The position numbers and the translations under genes were made by a program. This document shows positions 57,301-64,000 of a DNA stretch of 64,000 nucleotides, piece after piece (the first letter of the stretch is position 1; each line of letters begins with the position of its first letter). Origin of the DNA: Spongilla lacustris (Eukaryota; Porifera; Demospongiae; Spongillida; Spongillidae). A model generated the notes under the pieces. The model was not told the origin of the DNA and did no database searches. It saw nothing but the letters and a program-made list of their open reading frames with translations. The stretch lies in NCBI GenBank assembly GCA_949361645.1, contig OX442430.1, positions 4,275,749 to 4,339,748 on the forward strand, read 5' to 3'.

Positions 57301-60300
57301 AAGAGAGAGTCATTCAGCAGGACAAGTAAGGTCAAGGGTTTCCTGGATGGGTCCTGCACTGATTTGTATCTTTTTGATCAGAAGACTGTTCAGGTCGTTG
57401 TTGAGTTCTCTGTGGCCTTCTCTGCCAGCCTCAACCCTATCACCTCATTTGCTGCGACATACCCTCGACAGGTGTCCTTGTTTCCCACAATGGTAGCATG
57501 CACCATTTCAGCACCAATATTCTGATGTCTTGTGGTGACCACCACATCGGTAACAGGCAACTTGCGGCTGCTGCTTGAACAATGTGTACTGCCGAGCCGG
57601 GACCTTAAGTACTCCCACAGAATCCTCTAGGATGTTACCAAAAAGTTAAATAGAAAATTTAAATGACTATACTACAGAACATCTCTACATACAAACCAAA
57701 TTTGAAGTGATTTGATAACTCCAACCAAAAGTTATGGCAGTAGGTAGAGGCACGAGCAGTGGGAACCTAGCCTGTCATCAGCAGGTTGTTACCCTGGCAA
57801 GGCAGGCTGTCAATTGAGATAGCAGGATGAGTCTTTTTAAAATAGTGGACGATTGCATGACTATAAATGTCTCCTTTTAAATGTGTTATGTGGTACATTT
57901 GCAAACATGGTGATTAAATACCATTGCTTTTAATAATTCATTAAAATACCTTTTGTGTATGTGGTACTGAACTCATTTGGTCACTACTTTAGTTCGTTTG
58001 CAGCCTATTTCATAGTACTATGCAAGTAATAAAAACCTTCTACTAATAAGGAACGGTTGATAACCTTTTAAAGTGTTAAAATTTGCTTGTTTACGTGTGT
58101 CAAATAATTGCAAGTTTTTATTATTTTTGTAGTATGGCTGGACCCCTCTGCATCTAGCAGTAATAAGAAATTTTTTTGAGACTGCATCAGCACTGTTGCG
58201 ATTCAGTAATATTGACATTAATGCAAAGGACAATGTGAGTCAATTAATTATCATACTGAGGATTGACCTCATTAATTGTATTTGGCCAGTCTAAACTTTC
58301 AAATGTGTATACTTTACTGCAGCATGGATTAACAGCACTTGAAAAGGCGAAGAGATTTGGACACATGGAGGTGATTAGGGTATTAGAAACATATGAGGTA
58401 CATCTCATAGTTTAGAAACAAATGATTCTATAGTTGTATCCTGTGGGAGATTCTTATAGTAAGATGCTTGCACCTGTATATCAATGCATATATTTCACAG
58501 CTATGCACAATTACGTGTAGATCTGGAACCACAGATACGTAATCATCACACATATAGTTGTGGAAATAAAATATATATGTGAGCTGAAGGTGTATAATAT
58601 AATTTATATATGCATGCATGCTATGATTATATTTGTTAATGACTGTCTTAAAACCATGATTCTGAAATTAAATGTAGTGAGCATCTTTAATGTCCTTACT
58701 AGGGTGTGTAACCTTTGTCATAAATCAAAATAGATTATTTCGAATATGAAAAAAACTCCAATCAATTTTTAAGGATTATAGCAACTTAAAAATCGGTTAC
58801 TAAAAGCATTAAATTGATTTTGGCGATTAATGCACTATTAATTAGCCAATGATTACCTCGGTTTTTCCAGGTTTTTCCGATTTTTGATATTGGCATGATA
58901 AATCACAGTTTCTCGAGTCTATGCCCCGCAGCTTGCACTCGAAACAACAAAAATGTTCCTTTCAAGTACAAAAAGCCTGAAACACATATAAATTAATTTC
59001 CATCCGCCGACATTGATAGTTATAATCCATTGTTCGAACAGCATGACCATAAATAATTTGATAAGTACTGTCACTGAGCACGCAGAATCAGCTAGAAACC
59101 TCATGGTGGAACACAGCTCCACGCATATGACAAAGCCGCTAAACAAGACATGTATGATATTTAGAACGTCATGGCCAACATCTGGAAAAGAGGCAGTATA
59201 GCTAAGTATTTGGACACCTGTCATCTATAAAGCATATGTACTATACTGCAGAGGGCATGAGCGTATATAAATTGCCGTGCCCACTACGCGCGCAACGCGT
59301 ATTTTGAGGGAGGGCAGTGTTGATTACATCAGCAATGTTTCTGTTTACCTTAATTAACCCGTTATATTAATGAGCCTTTGAACAGGCTGGAAAAGTGTAG
59401 GGTATATAAAAAGGGGTAATCGATTTCCTGCCGATGTTTGCATATAAAGGAAATGAATCTCGACTAATCGAGATAAGAAAAACAGAATCGGTTATTTCGA
59501 CTAAAGAAAATACTGAAATTGGTAACCTGCTATTCCACTAAATGCATAGTCGACTGAATAGGTAATCGCGAATAATCGATTAACCTGCAAAACCTGAAAA
59601 TTGGTTACACACCCTAGTCCTTACCTTGTACTAGAGAGTATAGATCAAGCATTCATGAATTGTCCTTAGATCTAAATGTTTCTGTTCTTTAAAATACAAT
59701 ATGCACACAAATATGCCCAGCATGTGCATAAAACACCTGATGCTAAAAGAAGAAAGGCAGATTGTGATCATGCAATGTCAGCTGAAGAGATTCAAGAAGC
59801 AAGAATAGCATTAAGAACAGGCTTTGTTAACCTGCATCTCACTAAATGTGTGTTCATAGGTCCACCAGGGGTGGGAAAGACCCATACCCAAAAGCTGTTG
59901 TGTGGGTTGCCCCTTCCTGAAGCAAGAAAAAGTACTGCCCTTTTGGAAAGACCAGTCATTACAACTTTATATTTCAATGGAGACCAATGCAAATCTTCTA
60001 TAGTGGATAGCAGTATTATGCTTGATTTTTTATCTACACAGATCAAAGAGTTTTTAAATAATACAAAATGTACCAAAAATCAAGATCTTGTGGTTGATAA
60101 ACAGCCATCAGGCTCCTTGTTGTTAGCTGTACCTAAGATGTCAGAAGATTCTCATAGAACACAAGCCCACATCAGAGTTGTAGAAGAGGAGAGACTTAAA
60201 TATGAGAAGGAATTATTGCAACGTGTGAGCAAGTTGCAGATGGAACCAACAGAAGTACTTCTGACAACTGATTGGATGATCTGTCTTGACTCAGGAGGTC

Positions 60301-61718
60301 AGCCACAGTTCCATCGTTTACTTCCCACCTTTGTGAATGATCTAGATGTCGCTCTATATGTGTTGAAGCTTAATGAAAAACTGGATGATTATCCTAAAAT
60401 TGAGTGGTACAATAATGGTAAGCTTCATGGAGAGGCATATTCCTATTCTTATACTAATGAATGGATGCTTAAGCGCACAATCCAGGGGTTAACTTCAATG
60501 CGCAATCCACCTAGTATAGTTTTTGTTGGCACTCATCGTGACTTGGAACATGAATGTGATGAAACGATTGCAGACAAAAACACCAAATTAAAAAGCATTT
60601 TGTTACCAAATTTCAAAAAACACCTATTACCGTATAATACAACCAACAATGACGTGGTATTTCCCATAAATTGTCAGTGTCCTGGAAGTGAAGACAATGC
60701 GGTGATGGTAAAACTTAAAGCAGTAATTAGTAAAAGAATCAACTCTATCCCAATTAGACTTAAACTTTCTGACCTCTTTTTGGGGCTAGAGATCAAAGCA
60801 CTTGCTGAGAGAAAAGGTCATAGTTTAGTCAGCAAAGTTGATTGTCTTGAAATTGGAAACAGCCTAGGTTTATCACAAGATGAAGTGAATGATGCTATTA
60901 AATTTCTATCTAAATGCAATCTACTTTATTATAATGCGTTTGTGCCAGATATTGTCTTTTGTGATCTGCAAATTATTTTATCAAATATAACAAACTTTGT
61001 TAAAAAGACACATGAACTTCATGACCTCACTTTTGAAACAACTGAGCTGATCACACATGGTCAATTCAGTGATGATGTGATTGATAGTGGACTGGCAACA
61101 GATTTGTTTGTTGATGGGTTATTCTGTAAGTATCAATATATTGACTTGTTGGAACATTTGGGAGTAATCAGTGTTATCAAAGATAAACCTCACAAATTAT
61201 ATTTCATGCCTTCTCTGCTTAAAGAGGTCAGCCCATTGCAGCTTGAAAATGTTAAGCGCAGTTGTATTGGTTGTGCTCAACCTATAATATTGTTTTATGA
61301 GAAAGGTTGGCCAACAAGTGGTACCTACTGTACTCTTGTAGCTCGGCTGCTTTCAAGAGATGATTGGAAGATCACTGAGAAGGACTCGACTCCTATCTGC
61401 TTGTTCAGCAACTGCATTCAGCTCTCTTTCTTGGATAAAAATATACAAGGCTCCTGCCTCATCACTATCATAGACTGTGTACAATATATTGAACTGAATG
61501 TTGTTATAAATGACGCTCCCAATGCCAGTGGTGAAAATTGTGAACAATTGTACAGAACCATTTGTGCAAAAGTATTACGCATTGTTGAACATAATTTGAG
61601 TGGAAATACAGCCAATGGTAGGGTCCATACAACCTTCATGTGTCCATGCAGCAAACCGGCAACTTTGAAGTTGGAAAAGAGTATTTTGAAGTGTAGTAGG
61701 GATTTTCCTTCTCACTAA
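42377..61718 (+). CDS. Ankyrin-repeat Roc/COR-like GTPase
   Basis: Exons: 42377-42472 (ATG start, MEDHLRNASRDGDVKIVKEL), 48107-48205, 48850-48948, 58133-58234, 58323-58397 and 59721-61718. All joins are phase 0 with GT..AG borders. The first five encode ankyrin repeats of 32, 33, 33, 34 and 25 codons. The last exon carries a Ras-like GTPase and COR-like region. The protein resembles ROCO-type signalling proteins, which have large families in some invertebrates. Introns 1 and 3 (5.6 and 9.2 kb) hold several transposons, and intron 5 a hAT MITE. The acceptor at 59720 is the best fit but has a weak pyrimidine tract. Total about 820 residues. Confidence 0.8.
43139..44955 (-). mobile_element. Non-LTR retrotransposon copy with 5' inversion
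   Basis: The 3' part is sense on the - strand: thumb (44759 down, WFEKLCLMGPKYGYYPEP), a central segment (44392-43751), CDGCGATFSYEHALDC..RRHNE and then DLGVRGVWQPQTQALFDIRV (about 43690), a likely endonuclease-type end stopping at 43419. A T9 run at 43157-43165 could be the poly-A tail. The adjoining piece 44745-44955 is sense on the + strand and encodes the RT palm (EGVAQGDPLSMLMYAAAL...WYADD). The two halves are head to head. Several frameshifts are present. Confidence 0.8.
44945..45890 (-). pseudogene. hAT (TTF-type zinc finger) transposase N-terminal part, interrupted
   Basis: Read on the - strand: SGAAKRKKLNAAKAEIEKS (about 45880-45820), a frame change near 45735, then the TTF-type finger region (LSWSEQLQALFCFPCCLFS, HESSASHRQCYLSW; 45733-45170), a second frame change near 45150, and DRQILQNRDHWRTILKRLI...LSERGLPLRG...NGLFIGVLEVV down to about 44950. 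There the retroelement begins. This is the ZMYM1-like hAT family. I did not find its remaining C-terminal part below 43139. Confidence 0.78.
46165..46187 (+). repeat. Poly-C tract, 23 C
   Basis: An uninterrupted C run within a GC-rich patch at about 46115-46195. The stretch 45960-46680 holds no supported gene. Confidence 0.95.
46686..46825 (+). repeat. 15-bp GC-rich minisatellite
   Basis: About nine near-identical copies of GTGCGAGTCGAGCGC. Because 15 is a multiple of three and no unit contains a stop, several frames stay open on both strands (RVERV, ARASR, LDSHA types); none looks like a real protein. CpG density is far above the surroundings. It lies in intron 1 of the ankyrin-Roc gene. 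Confidence 0.95.
46830..48106. other. Intron 1 remainder, no gene seen
   Basis: Unique sequence apart from acatgta words and a (TA)n run near 48050. The ankyrin exon begins at 48107. Confidence 0.5.
49322..49441. mobile_element. TIR end fragment of the TA-flanked MITE family
   Basis: CAGGGTGTTTCACAATCAATG preceded by TA matches the inverted right end of 29388-30098 for about 115 nt, then breaks off at the retroelement fragment at about 49450. Confidence 0.75.
49450..50310 (+). mobile_element. Non-LTR retrotransposon 3' fragment
   Basis: It encodes the post-RT segment (STALHAPAAYIASVSRA, near 49483) and, after stops, CPFCSSALDAMGHHSLTC...HHN followed by CPADVLVPNWSLSHPAAVD (49804-50169). This is the same zinc motif plus endonuclease-like end as at 1-1864. 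Frame breaks show it is dead. It sits in intron 3 of the ankyrin-Roc gene. Confidence 0.8.
50540..50940 (-). mobile_element. Non-LTR retrotransposon 3' fragment, inverted relative to its neighbour
   Basis: AAFAAEERKHKANNSKSAEL and GWICIPIAVETYGCWG ... LSQLASRLA match the C-terminal end of the element at 1-1864 (AARVAEECKHEKN..SELGWQCIPIVVETYGSW). The 230 nt between it and the + strand fragment shows nothing recognisable. Confidence 0.8.
50962..51189 (-). pseudogene. Psq/CENP-B-type helix-turn-helix, pogo/Tigger transposase fragment
   Basis: A 75-residue ORF from ATG at 51189 contains ITVADRLKVISEQNKG and VKEVAKLFGISKTQVN, a Psq-like HTH as found at the start of pogo/Tigger transposases. No DDE domain follows, so it is a fragment. 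It could alternatively be a short host DNA-binding ORF. Confidence 0.55.
51190..53091. other. No gene; intron 3 sequence
   Basis: Contains many acatgta words, a G9 run near 52752, and a segment at about 52925-52990 (GAGCGGGAAATGTG...TAATGGATG) related to the arms of the palindromic element at 14626-15439. Confidence 0.45.
53092..56761 (-). mobile_element. Ty3/gypsy retrotransposon, nearly full gag-pol, chimeric 3' end
   Basis: From the ATG at 56761 a single ORF reaches 54782. It holds gag, two zinc knuckles (CYRCRGRHKASDC, CFCCGEKGHLARAC), protease VDTGAAASV, and RT (LPFGISSAPAIFQ, YIDDILV). A TAG at 54784-54782 and another near 54645 interrupt it before RNase H (54643-54374), followed by a frame change near 54374. 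The integrase is open from 54354: H2C2 (HEGHPGTSR..CGACQ), DFAGP, VSDNGTAFTS, SSNGLAERA. Below about 53260 the sequence changes to SHAELFKDELGLG, similar to the protease-RT linker of the same element, so the 3' end is rearranged. No 3' LTR was found. Confidence 0.9.
56788..57041 (-). repeat. 5' LTR of the younger gypsy element
   Basis: On the - strand it starts TGTAGTAACTGG and ends GGTACTACA, so TG..CA borders with short inverted ends. An AATAAA lies near its 3' part (ccaataaacttgtcag). Between LTR and ATG is TTTTGGCGACAAGGG, where the primer-binding site belongs. Confidence 0.75.
57050..57640 (-). pseudogene. Gag zinc-knuckle fragment of another LTR element
   Basis: Two knuckles, CYRCGGHHKTSEYWC and CYHCGKQGHLSRVC (about 57555-57455), are followed by a protease-like stretch with stops. 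It abuts the LTR of the neighbouring gypsy element, in the same orientation, which suggests one inserted beside or into the other. Confidence 0.7.
57668..57740 (+). repeat. Fragment of the palindromic-element family
   Basis: CTCTACATACAAACCAAATTTGAAG... parallels 15165-15216 inside the palindrome nested in the hAT relic, at roughly 80% by eye. Flanking sequence 57741-58132 is intron without a gene. Confidence 0.65.
58700..59616. mobile_element. hAT MITE with perfect 8-bp duplication
   Basis: Ends TAGGGTGTGTAACC (58700-58713) and its inverse (59603-59616) are flanked by GTCCTTAC on both sides (58692-58699 and 59617-59624). No transposase ORF is present. It lies inside intron 5 of the ankyrin-Roc gene, just upstream of the GTPase exon. 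Confidence 0.92.
59721..61718 (+). CDS. Terminal exon: Roc-like GTPase and COR-like domain
   Basis: Motifs in order: P-loop GPPGVGKT (about 59860-59883), switch II/G3 DSGGQPQFH (from 60288), FVGTHRD in the G4 position (about 60521-60542), then a helical/winged-helix COR-like stretch (AIKFLSKCNLLYYNAF and DIVFCDLQIIL, about 60895-61000). The end CPCSKPATLKLEKSILKCS may be a small Cys-rich motif. The stop is TAA at 61716-61718. G4 departs from the usual (N/T)KxD, as in many Roc-like proteins. No kinase or death domain follows before the stop. Confidence 0.82.
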   Translation, partial: HVHKTPDAKRRKADCDHAMSAEEIQEARIALRTGFVNLHLTKCVFIGPPGVGKTHTQKLLCGLPLPEARKSTALLERPVITTLYFNGDQCKSSIVDSSIMLDFLSTQIKEFLNNTKCTKNQDLVVDKQPSGSLLLAVPKMSEDSHRTQAHIRVVEEERLKYEKELLQRVSKLQMEPTEVLLTTDWMICLDSGGQPQFHRLLPTFVNDLDVALYVLKLNEKLDDYPKIEWYNNGKLHGEAYSYSYTNEWMLKRTIQGLTSMRNPPSIVFVGTHRDLEHECDETIADKNTKLKSILLPNFKKHLLPYNTTNNDVVFPINCQCPGSEDNAVMVKLKAVISKRINSIPIRLKLSDLFLGLEIKALAERKGHSLVSKVDCLEIGNSLGLSQDEVNDAIKFLSKCNLLYYNAFVPDIVFCDLQIILSNITNFVKKTHELHDLTFETTELITHGQFSDDVIDSGLATDLFVDGLFCKYQYIDLLEHLGVISVIKDKPHKLYFMPSLLKEVSPLQLENVKRSCIGCAQPIILFYEKGWPTSGTYCTLVARLLSRDDWKITEKDSTPICLFSNCIQLSFLDKNIQGSCLITIIDCVQYIELNVVINDAPNASGENCEQLYRTICAKVLRIVEHNLSGNTANGRVHTTFMCPCSKPATLKLEKSILKCSRDFPSH

Positions 61719-62837
61719 GTGTGGAGTTTCAATTGCAGTAACCTTTTATTATGATTTTAAAGAAAAGTAGCTTCTTGTATTAGGTCTTAGTTAGATGTTG
61801 ACAATGCTACAAACTCAGTGCACTATTGTCTAATAGAATTAATATTATAGTTATACTAGTACATTGCATATGCATAAATATTAGATTTAGAAACTTTGAA
61901 CACTGTGGCAGAATATAAAAATCGTTGTTATAGACACCAATTGTTCATGAATCCTTATATAGGTTACTTGGTGTTAACGATATGCATCTATGACTTACTT
62001 AATACTCCTTGGATCATTTAAGAAGGGGGCGGTAGAAGCAATAACTTAAGCTCCTGTGTAGAACAAAGGGGAAAGACCAAGCAGGCATGGATGTGTACAA
62101 ACTCAGTGTTATAATTATGTCCTGAGAATTAGACCAGTATAACTGAGCAAAGTATGGCATAAAATTTAACAGTGCATAAATGGGAGTGCTGTAATAGAGT
62201 ATATATAAAAGGTGATGAGGTATTGTGGAGAATTTACGTTATAATTGTAGGTGTAAAAATGCACATCCGCAGTTCATGCCACTTAGTTGCACACCTTAAC
62301 AGATTGCTTTTTGAAATGATGTATTTTTGATAAGTAAATCTTATGCAGGTGTACTAATGTGATTGGGTCAGAGTTTAGATAAGGACTGGAGACCAAGTTC
62401 CACCTTGATTATCACATGCTATTCGCAAAGTAAAGTGGGCCAAGGTGTCACCCAAATTGTCCAGCACTGTACCCAGGCCCAAACCACAAGCACCACTCAG
62501 ACCACACCACCCTGTGCAGTCACAGTCCCTCCAGGCCACCCTCACCCCAGCATAAACTAGACCAGAACCACAGAATCCCTGCCCTCATGTCCCCCACTTA
62601 TAAACTTTCCATTTTCCCCACAACCCTTTCAGTTTCACCTGCAACCACGGGACCTGGTGGTGTTCTGAGGATGGAATTAATTCCACCCCCAGAGACACAA
62701 CTACATATGTACTTTCCTACACAGAATAGGCCAATTATAATGGCAGTATTTTTAGAACCCTCTATATTCACAACACTGCCAAAAACCTCAAGGTTGTACA
62801 GGGTTATCATAGAATGTCAATGAATGTTGACCACCTA
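61719..62837. other. 3' flank of the ankyrin-Roc gene, no further gene seen
   Basis: No clear AATAAA follows the stop closely. The stretch is AT-rich up to about 62380, then more mixed. No exon or repeat is supported. Confidence 0.45.
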
Positions 62838-63822
62838 CAGTGGCGGATCTAGGAATGGGGCTATAGGGGGGGCGGTTGGTTGCAGGGGCGGCCGGGGGCG
62901 GGGCCCACCCACTCACCAGCAAGGGGGTATGGGGGAGCGCTGTAAGCTCCCCCATCGGGGCCTGGGGCGGAGCCCCAGAAGCTTTCACATTTTTCGCTTC
63001 AAAGCCGCAAAAAATCAGCGTATTCGCAGCGCAGTGAAAGAATTTACATACGCGCGAAAGACAACGAAGTTTATTGCGACAACGCGCCTCGTAACGGTCG
63101 TCAACAGGCGTCTAAGAATATTGGATATGCTCGCGTGAGCAAACCGTACTTCTCCTCTATATTGTCGTTGTGATGTATGTAAATCGCTTTAGAGGTATGG
63201 TGATGTAGCAATTGAAGCAGCAGCAGCTGTGAAAATGTACGGAACGGTGCACCTAATTAAACCTTTAGTGACAATCGGTAGACTATGTACTTGTACATTT
63301 AATAACTGTTATTTTTAATTATGATCGTGATTCAGTTAAGTTAGTATGGCGTAGGAAGGGAATATAGAGTGCAGCGGCCAACAAAGGTGGTTCCCCCGCC
63401 TCCCCGGGGAGGGTACGGGAGGGGGGCACCCCTCCCGGCCAGCTAGGGGTAAGCTCCCCCTTCAGGGTCTGGGGCGGAGCCCTAGAAGCCAACGCTTTTT
63501 GTGTAGAAAACCCCCCAAAAACAACGCTAAAACTGTAACCAGGTTAATTTGTTTTGAGACCTTGCCTCTGCGCATGTATAATATAAAATACAAAACGGCT
63601 ATAGTGCAGCCAAGGCCACTTTTGGTAACCGTTGTACACTGGGTAGCCTAGCTTGAGCTAGCTCTCGCGATCGATTTGAAGACCACTTGCATGTCATTAA
63701 CTATAGCAGCAAATAATTGAATTGATACATGCGAACCCTATTATTATAATATATTTTTTGTTGTTGTGAAAAAGTGCAGCGGCCATGGCCGCTGCTGCCG
63801 CCCCAGCTCCTACGCCACTGCC
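62838..63822. mobile_element. Putative TIR element with CAGTGGCG ends
   Basis: Starts CAGTGGCGGATCTAGG and ends with CCTACGCCACTG. Two internal GGGGCGGAGCCCC blocks (about 62960-62980 and 63470-63485) follow GTAAGCTCCCCC. I could not match a target duplication, so borders are tentative. The same GGGGCGGAGCCCC block appears inverted at 39020-39040. Confidence 0.5.
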
Positions 63823-64000
63823 TATGCACATGCAGGCAAGATTTCGAAGGAACGAATAAAACGTTCGCGGTTATTAAATAAAATTTCCGGTATTAGATTA
63901 AATTTCGTAATCACTGAAACTTTTAAGAAATTGCCGCCGCCCCCCCCCCACACACACACACAAAAGGTGTGCTTTTAAGATGCGCGTGCGTTACGTACGG
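63823..64000. other. No gene seen at the window end
   Basis: Contains a C-rich/(CA)n run near 63940-63962 and no supported exon. Confidence 0.4.

Noticed and set aside
59676..59720. Upstream ATG of the Roc/COR exon as the protein start
   Set aside because: The preceding ankyrin exons join at 59721 in phase 0, and the sequence before it (MFLFFKIQYAHKYAQ) looks like translated intron.

Overview
This is eukaryotic DNA from an invertebrate animal. Genes are split by introns with GT..AG borders, coding density is low, the DNA is mostly AT-rich, and transposable elements of many classes are everywhere. Ankyrin-death and ankyrin-Roc/COR genes, abundant acatgta words and long G homopolymers suggest a sponge (probably a demosponge). 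That assignment is inference; a cnidarian or other marine invertebrate is not excluded.

Host genes. (1) The 3' end of an ankyrin-repeat/death-domain gene, + strand, 2516-5061, one repeat per 99-nt exon. (2) A glutamate-carboxypeptidase-II-like M28 peptidase, - strand, 32664-27319, nearly complete but with one in-frame TGA. (3) A large ankyrin-Roc/COR-like GTPase gene, + strand, 42377-61718, whose introns hold most of the mobile DNA in the right third of the window.

The most interesting locus is 14036-8818 (- strand). Exons joined by canonical, phase-compatible splice sites encode a Ginger/gypsy-like DDE integrase (H2C2, D-x58-D-x35-E, GPY/F-like end) that reads straight into a Josephin-like cysteine protease and then an Ulp1-like protease. 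Catalytic residues of all three domains are present. I see one nonsense codon and one splice junction I cannot resolve. Next to it (5272-7894) lies a second integrase-derived relic with Ulp1 and PHD domains whose DDE core is missing.

Mobile DNA, left to right: a non-LTR element with a restriction-like endonuclease end (1-1864); a hAT relic with a perfect 8-bp duplication and a nested palindromic element (14463-15832); a TIR element (17533-18828); a decayed gypsy element with a 3' LTR (21160-25500); several foldback elements and MITEs (28999-41533); a non-LTR copy with a twin-priming-like inversion inserted in a hAT transposase gene (43139-45890); two more non-LTR 3' fragments (49450-50940); a younger gypsy element with a 5' LTR (53240-57041); a hAT MITE with a perfect 8-bp duplication (58700-59616); and a CAGTGGCG-ended element (62838-63822). 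Minisatellites and poly-G/C runs of up to 36 nt punctuate the sequence. No rRNA, tRNA or CRISPR was found.
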